The notes under the pieces are model-generated. The model was not told the origin of the DNA. It did not search any database and saw only the letters and a program-made list of their open reading frames with translations. Positions 38,801-50,769 of a stretch of 64,000 nucleotides of DNA are shown here, one piece after another. Every line of letters starts with the position of its first letter. Position 1 is the first letter of the stretch. The stretch spans positions 21,798,001 to 21,862,000 of the forward strand of contig NC_135064.1 in the NCBI RefSeq assembly GCF_051401765.1. The letters run 5' to 3'. A program made the translations under genes and the position numbers. This DNA comes from Calliopsis andreniformis (taxonomy: Eukaryota; Arthropoda; Insecta; Hymenoptera; Andrenidae).

Positions 38801-41390
38801 GCCGCGTGCACAGGCCCAGCGAGCAGATGGTCCTCGAGGTCTCTGCGTCCGCCGCCACGAGGACCTTGGGTCGTGCGAAAGAACACGAGGAAGCGAAACG
38901 AAAGACAGTCGAGCCCGCCTCTCTGGGAAAACAAGCCCACCGAGGACTTCGATGCAGGAAAATCTGCGATCGTGTTGAGACGATCGAACAGTTGCTCATC
39001 CCGTTTCGCACCCTTGAGGTACCGAACTTGTTTCCTTCGCGCCTTGCCACTGCGAGGCTTTTATTGCTTTGGGCGATTCTTTTTACGCGTGATCGTGTTT
39101 CAAGCAAGGTATAATGTGTCGGCAAGCGGTTTTTATTTATTTTTAGTCTTGCTTTTTTTAAGACTGATTTATTTACTGTTCTCCATTTTTTTTTTCATTG
39201 TCAAATGTTCTGTCATAGTTTTTCTCTGGTTTATCGTTCAAACTTACACATCAGTTGCCTCGCAATTTCTTGATAAACTACATATATCGTGCTAACAACG
39301 CTTGTATTAGAATAATTGTTCAGGAACTGCAACATACGCTCAGAGAAAACATGAACAGTGTTCTCTGGCAATTGTTTTTCTAACAGTCTGACGTATCAGC
39401 CACGTTATGCAACTCTACCTGAGTTGGGAGGATAGATGAAGTCGAACAGGAACGTGAATTTTATGACAGTCGCGGATCCTTGGTGAATTGTTAAACGTGT
39501 CTTAACGGGTATTGGCGATCATCTGCCGAGACATCTGGGTCGGTCTTGAGAACATTTCACGCTTGTACAGTAGCTCGTGTACAAGACGCGGAGAATTAAT
39601 ATGCATAATTTGTTGGAACAATGGCGAGAACGAGCCTCGCTCTCGAAAGCGGGGTCGTGAACGAAACGAGCGAGCTATAACGTGGAAATAACGAAAAGAA
39701 CAGGTCTATGTGCCATCGTTCGCGGATAGAGATACTCTCATTCATAGTTCCTAACTAGGGCGTGGTAAATCGACAATTATACAAAAGCGTATTAAAGCTT
39801 GCTTAGAAATAGATACAAGCATTCATTTGCTCCTTTACAAGTGTAACGATCGAAGTTGATGAGCAGTGGCATTCCGCTAAACCGCTGAACTGATAAGCCA
39901 GCGTCAGTTTCATATGAAAACGCTTAGTCCGCATTAATTATCAGGAGCTCACGTTTCTAAGACCCTCGCTCCAATTTATACATATGTATCTACTGATATT
40001 TGAATGCTTTATTCATTATCCTTTCTCATCCTACCTCGTTATTGTTCGCTTCATTCTGAGTATTGAAATCCATTTCTAGAGATCGAAGCATGAATGAAGT
40101 TGCAGTTAGATGTTCCTGAATGGAATATCAAATCTAGGTATCGTGTGAAAACGTTTCTAAAAAGTAATTTATGGTGTGCCATTGGACTCCAATTTTGTCC
40201 ATCCGAGGTAATCCACTGCTGGCATGCATCGTTTGGCGCGTAATGGAAAACGCAAGTTCTGACGCATTTTGGCGCACACTTACGATGGTGTGAAGCGTGA
40301 GGCATTTTCAGCAAACTGTTCATTAGTCTCCTACCAGCCAACATTGTTTCACTAGCTGATAGAGTTAACCCGCTTTAAGCGGTCGTATCTTATCCAGTGG
40401 TGCCGCGATCGCCGTTTTACGAGTGCAAGACAATGAGGTCGCCATGTTTTTCTTGTGTCCTCGCATGACGACCGAAACGACTCTGAAACTCGGTGCCCGT
40501 ACATGTTCGTCGTCTTTCTTCCTTCTACTCGGACGCCCTCATCCGTGACGCCCTACCTTCGCTCGCATAAACGTAAGACTCGAAGCTCTTGCTACCGTTC
40601 CTTCTAGGCAAGTGATTTACAAACAACAATTAGACGCATGCTGAGAATCAGGATTAAAGATAAAACATTAAAATTAGCCAGTGGGGATGATTTATTAAAT
40701 GATAGTGGGGTGATTTGGTGAAAGGCGTGAAGAGCATTCGTGGGAAAACGTATAGATGATATAATTTCACTTTCATGTGATGGAAAAATCAGTTGCCCTG
40801 ATAAAGGTATTTTCGATAAAAAAGAGAAATTTCTGATGGTTTTCAGAAAAGAAGAATTGGTCAAATTCCATTTTTCTTTCGCAAGATTCTTTTCAAGTTT
40901 CCGTTTCATGTAATTCACGGGTAACTTTTCGTTGATTTATTGCATTCAATTAAGCAATATTGTACGCTTGCGTTCCAAGTGCAGTAGACGCGAAAATAGA
41001 GAATGACCTCTTACTTTCACCGTTTCTTAATCATATACTATTTCTAGTGATTTTCTCCTTTGGTCAGCCGGTAAGGCAGATCAAGGACTAGATGGATCTA
41101 GTAACTTTCTGGAATGTCTGTAGGTAATGCAGGCAAGTGAGTGTAGTTAGCGATGGTAAAGCAGGGATCTACCATGCTGTTCTGTTATATCAACCATCGA
41201 TAAACGAACATCTGCTGTATGGATTGAGTTACTCACATGGTTTGAAACTTTGTGGTTTCGTTACAGAGGGCAGCCTAGCATGCAATGACTTTACTAACAG
41301 ATGAGAATTAAGCAGAAAATGAAGGAAGATGTTCTAAACTTAATTTTTTTAATAACAAAATTTATTTCAAACTTGAATACGCTATAGACA
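35882..41390. other. Intron segment after ratchet point 1
   Basis: Mainly AT-rich intron, with a GC-rich island at 38330-39060 that has overlapping open frames on both strands and a 12-T run near 38720. A minus-strand frame at 37139-37441 (100 codons, ATG start) has a more protein-like composition than most here but no recognised motif and no splice partners, and is not called. GATC-rich sequence (ATCGATCGGTCGATCGAT) lies at 37762-37779. Confidence 0.45.
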
Positions 41391-41394
41391 AGTT

Positions 41395-41442
41395 TTAGTT
41401 TAAAAAATTTTTAGAAGTTTAGTTTAAGAAATTTTTGCAAAT
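41395..41442. repeat. 24-bp imperfect tandem duplication
   Basis: Two adjacent 24-base units beginning TTAGTTTAA (41395-41418 and 41419-41442) match with a few differences (AAAAAATTTTTAG versus AAGAAATTTTTGC). It lies in AT-rich intron sequence and has no other visible role. Confidence 0.75.
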
Positions 41443-42030
41443 TTTAGACTCCGCCGCTGTCGTGTAGAAAAAGTTTCTTCTCTATGTTTATAAAATGATG
41501 TGCAACAACGAATGCCTTGGCCAGTTGTAAAAAATACAGAGTTTGTAAATATTATTAGACTTCAGGAATTTCTTAAATATTTAACGATTCTTCGAAGTAA
41601 ACGATGACTTATTGACTCTCACTTTATTTGATCTAATCCTTCTACATGAGCAAACACTCGGCGTCTTGGTACATTAACATAGGCTACATTTACTTTCAAC
41701 CGAAGACTCGCTTCCATCGGCGCAAATATTAAACTACCACACAGATAATTCGTTTTCTCGAAAACCACTTGGCTCTCTAAATTCGCAACAATACTGAAAC
41801 CTATAACTTATCCTCAACTCTTCCACTCTCACAACGAATCACAACAAAACATCTCTCAATTCTACAACCAAACCAAGCTCAAAATCCCAGAAAATGACCA
41901 CACGACCCCGACCCAAAACAATGAAAGTTCCTCCACTGCATTTTCCCCATTCCCTTCAGATCTCCCAACAGTTCCAATATTCCCCCATTTCGCTGAGTTT
42001 CACGACGACCAACAAGACGAAGTCAGAGAA

Positions 42031-42552
42031 ATGAACGAGACCGGCATTCTAAACAAGATCAGCAAACTTGGCGCCTCGTTAAACCGTGCGCGGGCAACTA
42101 ATTCGAGGCCTCGTTTAATCGAAAGCACGCATTGGCGTGGGGCCTCGGTGATCGATCCTTCCCTCGATCTGGCGCAGGACCTCGATGTTCAGAAATCGGC
42201 GCAGGTGTTCGGGGGCAAGGCTCATCGGTGGACACCGTGGATCTACGACTATGCGAATCCTCGCGTGCGCGGAGAGCGTTCGCACGGGGCAGAGGACGCG
42301 AAGAGAGAGGAATCTTTTCGCTGGTCTGCTGGTGCATGGCCTCTCCGCACGCGTCCGTTGCGCGCGTCTACAAGCGAGGGGTCGACGGCCTTCTCGAGGA
42401 TCGAGCTCCAGCCTCAGCATTACCTATCGGACGAACAGGGAGCCTCGGTACTCGCATTCTACGAGAACGAAGAGAGACCCGTTAGCAGGATCTACTGCTG
42501 CCTCGGTGTCCCCTGCCTCTTGTGCCTCTTAAATAATGTATTCGATTTATGA
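42031..42552 (+). other. 173-codon open frame in a GC-rich island, unrecognised
   Basis: The frame begins ATGAACGAG with a good insect start context (AGAAATGA) and ends at TGA. Its product is rich in Arg, Ser, Ala and Glu and hydrophilic apart from a Cys/Leu-rich C-terminus (about residues 154-172), with no domain I recognise. The island (about 42030-42640) is GC- and CpG-rich. Long frames also run through it on the opposite strand (42098-42337 and 42115-42420 minus), showing that composition alone suppresses stops here. It may be a nested single-exon gene, an alternative exon or an enhancer. Coding status is unproven. Confidence 0.15.
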
Positions 42553-42985
42553 ACAATCCTTCGTATTAATTATCCTGGGCCGCTTCTTGCTCCCAGGACG
42601 ACAGTGCTCCCTAGTGTCGCGGACACATCGTGGACTTGTTACGTTGTTACGCCACTGCCGGCCACACAGACGAGATAATTAACTTTCAAATGTCAGCAAC
42701 GCACCGACGTTTCACCTTTTTTCGGGCCCAGTATCTGGAAATCGGTGCCTACTTTAGGGGCAGCCTATGGACTGTTTTTGCGGGGCTATTGAAATTTCCT
42801 GATTTCTCTTACTTTTCTACTTTCGGCTTTTTGCGGGAGATTGGTTTCTAGAGATTGTTAGGAGATTTACGGCCGATAGGGTTCTGATGTTGTTTGCTCT
42901 TTGTGGTTTTCGTTTTCGAAGTTTAAGTAATGTTCTGATTGGAAGGGGAGTTTAGGAATTATAATACTTGTGTCATGGACCTGAG

Positions 42986-43053
42986 GATTATGGGCCGTTC
43001 GAGCCTCTTGGAAAAGCAGGATTATAGGTACTTCGAGCCTCTTGGAAAAGCAG
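42986..43053. repeat. 34-bp tandem duplication
   Basis: Two adjacent 34-base units lie at 42986-43019 and 43020-43053. The last 22 bases (TTCGAGCCTCTTGGAAAAGCAG) are identical; the first 12 differ at a few positions (GATTATGGGCCG versus GATTATAGGTAC). A local duplication, possibly with conversion of one end. Confidence 0.9.
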
Positions 43054-43059
43054 TGTGTT

Positions 43060-46000
43060 GGATGAGGATACTTGGAGAACGGGTGAAAGTCCGATGAAGC
43101 TCTCTGCTCTTTGCTCAAGGTTAGTTGGTTCCTTCTGAGGAGCGAGGATCAACATTGCGTAGGGGCAATACGGAGCAAGATAAAAACTCTGAAATTAAAT
43201 ACGAAGTAGCTCAAATCTGACCTCCGATCCAAATTGGTCCTCCACTTGAAGAGAAATCAGTCTTCGTCAAACTGACGTCCTGCCTGCCAAAAATCGTCAG
43301 CAATCTAAAATAAAAGAAGCAAAAATGTCGGTATCCCTTTAGAACAACTGTAGAAGCCTGTCTCCTATCGCGTAAATGGGATACCTATCAACATCAGGCG
43401 AGAGGGAGGTCTCTTCTCCTCGTACACCATTACGACAGCCAATGACTTCTGGCCATGTAAGGCGTCCAACGCTACAGCCTATGATGCATGCCTAATTGCC
43501 CCTAATGGCCGGTTTTTGAAAGCCGTTCGTCGCCGTTAGCCAAGTTTGTACACTGAGACGTCGTCAAAGCAGAAATGGGAGAAGGGAGCTCGAGAGAGTG
43601 GTCGCGCGTCAACCGAGTGAATTGGAGTTGTTAGTTATCCCCTCGGCTGTCATGGATCAGATATATCCGCATGTCTCCTTCAGCTGGACCTTTTATCTCG
43701 TTGCCAGTTAAGTCGCGTGCGCGACACCGCGCATGAATTCCCTTACATCGTCCCCTCGATCTTCCTCGCGCGTTCTCCTCGTCTCGCGACTTCTTTCCAG
43801 GTTCTTCTAGCTCGTTAAGCCATGGAGCTCGTAGGAACAACCGCGATTCCTATCCAGACTGGTCTATTTATGATCGTAACTGTGCCGAGTCGCCTTTAAA
43901 CCTCGACACTTCGTAAATCCTCCGTTCAGTAAAGCTCTCGTCCCTGTTGCGTTCCTCGTTAGGGGGAATCAATCGGCGGAGAGGTTGTGTAGTTCGTGTC
44001 TTCTTCTCCTTGAATTTCGTGGCCTTTTTGTGGTTTCAGGGAGTGTATGGAGGTTGAGTAGAGGCAGAAGCATGGGGTGAAAATGGAAAGTAGTTTTAGG
44101 AGTAGAGTGGTACAGTTAGTAGCTTAGTCAAGAGTGGAATAAGGGTGTTGTGAAGTTGAGGATGGTTCAGGTGGAGCTCCAAAAGTGAAAGATATTGTTT
44201 CACGCATCGAAGGTAATGATAATAAAGGAATGAAATTTTGATTGCAGTCAGTGAAAGTTACCTGTGCTATAAAGTACATCGCTGCACAAGATGGAAGTAG
44301 GCTAATTGTGTTTCGTTATTGTAATGCGCGATGTTGTCTACCTTTGAAGCGCAACGTGAAATCTCTTGGATGATTAAATCGAAATTACATCCGAGTCCTC
44401 GTTAGCTTCTTTTCTCTCTGGTTCGCCCCACAAATTATCAATAATCACAAATATTATTAGTGGAATTTCAGGGTACTCATTTGCTGCAATTACCCCATAC
44501 CTCATATCTCTGATAATTACTTTCCTCCTCTCCACAAGTTCATTTGCTGTTCAGCACAAACAATTTGCTTAACGCAAGCGTTAACAGAAAACGTAGAGAC
44601 CGTTGGCGTTGGTTAGCAATCCGATTGGACAGTCGAAAGTTTTACGAGACGGGTGCAAAGAGGCTCTGCTGTTCGTTATTCCCTCTTGAAAAGCCGACAG
44701 AGGAATGGAACCCGTTTACTTGGCTTTTACACGAACAAGAGCCTGTGACAGGGGAGGAGAATGCTTTCGTAGAAATGCATCGTGGTGCACGAAGTGTTTG
44801 CACTTTGTATGTACCTAGCTATACTATACTGCGAACCTGGAATGTTCCAGCCTGACGAGTTTACCGAGGGGGCAATCGATTCAGATTTTTCACGGGGGAA
44901 AATAATAGTGTTCCTCGATGATGATGATGCAGGCGCTGCAGTAACGCTAGCATTAGGCGAAGTCAGTAGCAATGGCATGCTCGGCGATGCAAAGAATGTA
45001 CAAATTACGATATCAGTTTTCTTTTCTATGGATTCTGAAGTAATAGCCAATTTTTCGTCGTTTCTTTTGAATACCCAATTAGAAGGCACTTGAATACCAA
45101 AGCTACAAACGTCTCTTAAATTCAAATTGTTATATTTTAGATCACGTTTCCTTGTCTCTATAAATATTGATATTTCTATCTACCAAGCACGAAGACAGTA
45201 ATTGCTTTCAAGATACTCCCTGTCGCTTTTCGTTTAGAGATGTCCCAAACTCGTTGCTTAACAGTACACTCAATGGCCACAAAGACGATCAGTCAAGAGA
45301 TCAGGGGGCGCCTTTAAAGAGAAATATAAATATTTCACTCGGAAGCCGTATATCACGACTAATCTACGTTACACGTCCATTACGAATCGTCGTTGACCGT
45401 CCAAAAATGGACGAGCCTCGGGTCCGTGTAATCGAGTCAGGTGGAGGGAGCAAGAGAGGCGAGTAGGATCGAGCGAGACGGGGCAAGGTATACGACGCAA
45501 ATTAGGCTACCTGAAGAGCGGCGTGCAAGAAGTATCGCTCGCGATTAGCAAGTCGTCTTACCAAATTTAGCGAGCCACCGAAAGCGCCGCGAGCATATCG
45601 CCGCTCGGAATCGGCCATGTCACGACCCTTCCTTCCTCCCTCGTGTCCAGCGAATGTTTCCATGTGTTTCCAGGAGAACTGGCCATGGTGATCTTTAAAC
45701 TCCAAACAGCGGCATTACGGCCAAATTTGGACTTTAAGGGCCACTGTCGGTACCGCATTAATGTATTATTCTTAGCACGATTGCGGGACCCATGAGGACC
45801 CTAACGAAGTGCAAGAATCGCAAATGTTCGAGAAATTTGAGCACGATGGAGGAAAAAATGGGCATTTGCCGCGATTTTTCTCGATGACTACCGAGAACCA
45901 TCGATTTCTATTCATTGCTGAACTCAGATGCAATGATATTCATGAGAATGGGGCTACAAGAAAGAGCAAGAATTTGAGAAGCGTATAATATCTACTCATA

Positions 46001-49000
46001 GTAAGTAAATCAGTACAGTTATTTCCGAAGGTGCATACAGTATAGTACTCTAATCGATAAAAAATAAATACAATTCTCATAATTACAAAATATTAATACT
46101 GTAAAAGGATTAGAGCTTCACTCATTAATGTCTATAAAAGTGCCACAAACGAGTGTCCCAAATTCATAATAAAAGCAGACTTAAAATCACGCCAAACAAG
46201 AAGACATTAAAAATTCATAACAAGACCTGAGAGTCAGAGTGTCGGCGCACCGAAGACAGTATCCGGAAGCAGGAGCGTGCAGTCGCTGGCTTGCATCGTG
46301 CAAATTACAGGGTGCGAGAGGGAAATTAGGGAACGAGGGAACCGGCTCAAAATCAATTTTGATCGACGATTGGCGTGGCGGACAGCGAGCGTTATTATCG
46401 GTAGCAAGCTCGCCAGAGTAATTAACCCCCGTAGTCAATTTCCGGGGCACGCGCCGCTCGGCCAGAATGGTCTCCGTCCCGAGTGAAATCGCGACAAAAA
46501 AATGTTAATTACGATTGGCCGAGGCGGGAACAAAACCAGGTCGATTATCGGGCATAGTTACACCTATGCGCCGCCCGCTCGTGGCTCTCGGCTCGTACAT
46601 TATTGTTCTGCGTTTCTTGCCGCGTGTGCGCTGCGCGAACGCCGTTTATTGGCCTCTCGAAACGTGACTCGATTTGATCTCTCGTTTCTTCGACGGTGTC
46701 CCTCGAAGATATCGGTCCTGTGGCGCGTATCTTTCGGCCAGGAGCGATCGATCGGTCGAATGCTCGGCTGTTTCGCTGGCTAACCGCCCTGGACTTTCTT
46801 TCGTCGTCGACTGGTAGCGTTTCTGCCTAAAGTCCACTCTTGCGCAACTCCCGTGTTTAGCGGTGTACTGTAAAACGAGACCGCGAGTTTATTAACTGTC
46901 TTTGCGCGGTCGATCACGACGAACGTTTAAAGGCCGAATCGATTGTTCGGGCTCAACGAGGCACACAGTCATGATTACTTTCATCGTTCACTGCGCTCGC
47001 GCGAGCTTATTACCAAATCTTTCGTGGCAGATTTCTGCTTCGATGGAGAGAGGAGGTAATGTCTCAATCTGAGGGTTATTTCTATCGATCCCTTTTATCT
47101 GGTAGCACTGTATCTGTGTTCAACTGCTAAATACACTTCGAGCCTACTTTAGAAATTTTGAACAAATTCATAATTTAGTTCTTCTTATGTTAAACTAGAA
47201 TTATTAACGTTTTGTACTTGAAGGCATGCTACACTCGACGTAGCTGCTCCAAATAATCCTTTTTCTATTAATTTAAATATAGAATTTTCCGAGGTCGTAA
47301 GAATCATTTTATGTTTTAACCTCGAGGACCATTTTGGGCTAAAAAGTCTCAAGTATTGCCTCATAATAGAGGCATGTTCCATTAAGATTACATAAATGCC
47401 AGGAAACTGAATATTCCATCATTTGCATTGTAAATGGATGAAAGTGTCGACTTCGAGAAATTACAGGGGAACAATCTAAGCGAACGTTCTAATTTGTGGT
47501 AGAAAGGGACTAGCTAGCAATGGCACGCGTGGGTTCAGAAAGACGATAAAAGGCTGGCCGCTTGATTGACGTAGCCGCCACATGGATTTCCCAACTATAA
47601 TCAATTTCACCGCTAAATGAGTGCCTTCTAACGGGACTCGGCTCATTCGGAGCCTCGTACGAAGTCCCTTCGAGTCTTGAACGCGATTTTGATCGACGTT
47701 GCAGCTCATCGATTAATTATGGCTCGGTACACCAAGGATTGTGTTTCCGTCAGGTTCAATCTAATTGACGCTTGTGCAGCCCCTTTCTCATCATCCTGAA
47801 ACCAGTGTGTTCCATTTATGTTGGCAATACGTTCGTGACAGTTATGAAAATGATCGATGAACGCTCGATTTGTATGATTCACTGTAAAGGAACTCAGACA
47901 GTTCAGGTTAAACTTAATATTTTTTTAAATTGATACAAGCAATTGATAGTAAATTTCGGCCAGTTGGAAATGATGAGTAAAATTGACAGGGTAAATATAA
48001 AATTTCGGTGATCGTTGGAAAATATTGACTTTGTAGGTTGCGCAAGTTAAAATACCACGAAATTTATCTAATCTTCTCCTTCGTTTTGGACTACGTTATC
48101 AGCGCGACTATAGATGCTTCTCACCTTATGAGAAAAATACTTTACAAAATATTTGGAGTCAATTATATACTGTGACATAAATTATCTCCTTCATTTTCAC
48201 TATGCCAAGTGTCTTCTTTAATTGGTTAGTAACACATTGGTCAGTTAAGAGGAAAGTAAAAATATTGAGATTACAAACACAAGGCAGCTGCACCGGCTGT
48301 GCTAATATTTGGCAGACACCTCGAGCCTGCCCTAAAGATAACTGCAGCCTAACCTTGCAAGTTTTGGGACTCGTCTTGTTCCGTGTCCTTACGGAACGTA
48401 TACCACAAAATTGAGACGTAAATTTGCAGAATGTTATTCATTAAACCTTAGCAATACCTAGCGTTTGAAATCCAATTTTTATTTACTTCAGACTCAAGAT
48501 TCTTCACGATTTCTTTTCTTTTCTCAAAAGCGACAGGGAAAAACCTGATGGTCACAACAAAGTTTTACAGTACACATTTCAAGAAACTAAACCTTTAAAT
48601 TTTCGACCATTAGGTCGATTACCCAAGAACTCGTTAAAACAGCACTCACATTCACCGACTGAAAACCCTTAGCAAGAATTTATCAGTATTCCCGATCGTT
48701 GACGTACTAAGCAATTTCTTCATTGTTCCTCGGGAATTCGGGTAGCCGATCGAACAATACTCATCATCGTTTTACCGGAACGGTGATCTCCGAAGAATAA
48801 TAAATCTCCATTAAAGAGCACCAGAGAACCGTGGAAGGTCCAACGACCTCAGGGCCCATCGTCCTGAACGCACGTCCGGGCTAACAAGCTAGACGCGAAA
48901 TTCATTCCGATCCAGATATCATCTGGCTTCTCCTCGAAGCTCAGGAATCGCGCGCCAAAAGCCAGTGATCCATCGTTCCCTCGAGGGAAAGCCTCGAGTC

Positions 49001-50660
49001 GACCCTTAAATCTCCAAACATCGAGGCACCGATTATCTTACCCACGAGCACGTTAATTTATCGCCATGCAGGTTCGAGGCTAATTGCACGCGCTTTCGTC
49101 CACGTGGACTTCCGAAAAGTCGGAATTAATGAACGACATCGCGTTATTTATTAATTGAAAGGAGCTCGCGTGCGATCGCGCGATGGGATCGCTGTGGGCC
49201 CAGAGAGAGGGAAGGAGGAGACGTTATGTATCGTCCTCGGTGGAGCCGATGTAAAGCTCGACGCGGCAAGTGGCGACGGTAACGCGAACGTTGTATTACG
49301 TATGCTCGATCTGAATTATGAAAGCAATTAATATGGACCAGTAGCCAATACACGGAGCCTCGTGAACCGATACGTCCTCGTAGATCGGCAGCGAGGCTTG
49401 TTTGCGGAGAACGGTACACAAGAGGCGTGTGTAGCGCAGGGATACCTTCGATGGATAGACTCTGGGCAGAGCCTTTCCTCGGTAAGTGTGCTTTCGCGGT
49501 CGTAAAGAAGAAACCGTTCCCCTGCTGTATTTATGAAGAGGGTTCCAGCGTTAACAGCCCCTGGTAGGAGTTGCGCGGGCCTCGTTCGCCACGGACACGC
49601 GATCAATGAAAACGATGGAGCATGTTCGGCGTGGTTGCTTTGCGTTCCAGTGGACTTTAAGGTTCGTGAGTTTCAGTCATTGCTGGGAGCAAGCTAAGTA
49701 AAATCACTGCCGTTCTTCCGATCTATGTTTATCGTTAGGATCGTATTCAACGCTGAATCTTTTCAGTATTTGTCATCTGGATATTGCCTATTGTGAAACG
49801 GTTTCAGGTTATCATGGCCGAGCACAAAGACTCGTAAAACTTTATATCGCATAACTCTGATACAAAAATGCTGCATGTAGTTAGAGCCTGTCTGTTCTTG
49901 GCTCACATCTGTCTCGTCTGACAAGTAATTTCACAATCGTCCAGTCGAGTTACTTCTTTCACAATTCTAATTAAATTAATTTCTGGATTCACGTGGACCG
50001 TCTTCATTTACATATAGGCTTTCTCTTCAAATGCTTAAGGATGCGGAAGATAACTGACAGGGGTACAAAGTATCTCGTCACTTATAAATTAAGCGTCATT
50101 CTATTTCGACGTGGAACGAGCGTCCCGATGACCTCTGATTAATTTTGGATTGAGTCGCCTTGTCGGTCGTTGGAAAAGACTAGAGATCGTGCTGAGGATT
50201 TTATCGAGGATTTTATCCGTGGTGGAAGATTTCTCGAAAGTCGAGGCCCAATGAACACGCACGTAACACCCCGTAGATCGTAGTAACGGGCAGCACGCGC
50301 TCGACGCCCACGTAAAAAGGCGGAGGAACGTTACGGTGCACCTTAAATTAAATCGAGAGCCTGTGGCGTTACGGTGGCGTAATATCACCCGCCTTGAGAG
50401 TGTCTCATAAACTACTATCGTCATGGACAAAGTGATATTGGAATGGCGCGAGAGCGGCTTCCGCTTAAATCTCCTCGCACTTCGTCGCCTCAGTAGTACT
50501 CGAACTTAAATGCAAGTTTAATGGCCACTACATTCAATTCACTCAGCCATCGCGAGATGGATTGTGTCGCAAAAGCTAAGCCTCAAGTAGACTTCTTGAA
50601 ACAATATTGGAGTACTTCTTTGACCTGGTACATAGGGTGACAGACGTTAAAATAATAATT
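43060..50660. other. Intron segment with GC-rich islands, no gene supported
   Basis: CpG-rich islands lie at about 43540-44010, 45400-45780, 46230-46990, 48780-49680 and 50100-50460, separated by AT-rich DNA. In the fourth, a frame without ATG is open from about 49336 to a strong donor, CTTTCCTCG followed by GTAAGTGTG (49481|49482), so this island could hold an alternative first exon. Overlapping frames at 44544-45125 on both strands give acidic or Ser-rich products that resemble no known family. A short tandem copy of GAGGATTTTATC occurs near 50195-50218. Confidence 0.4.
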
Positions 50661-50666
50661 AAGGTA

Positions 50667-50761
50667 AATGTCCCAGTAGTCGGTTACGTCCTGGTACCTA
50701 AACACTAATACTAATTTTATTTAATTTTAAGAAAAAAAATAGCCCGCTCACTAGGACATTT
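50667..50761 (+). mobile_element. MITE-like element, copy 2 (shorter)
   Basis: The ends are AAATGTCCCAGT (50667-50678) and, inverted, ACTAGGACATTT (50750-50761), the same terminal repeat pair as the element at 24200-24354 but in opposite orientation. The similarity continues inward on the left: AAGGTAAATGTCCCAGTAG, then CCTGGTACCTAAAC here versus CCAGGTACCTGAAC there. A run ending AAAAAATAG is shared internally. At 95 bp it is shorter than copy 1 (155 bp), consistent with an internal deletion. No coding capacity. Confidence 0.6.
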
Positions 50762-50769
50762 GACAAATG

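Noticed and set aside
44782..45093. Acidic frame with faint similarity to a minus-strand frame at 7723-7998 (G-II...DD...VT)
   Set aside because: Nucleotide identity over the aligned stretch is near chance and the pattern does not extend.
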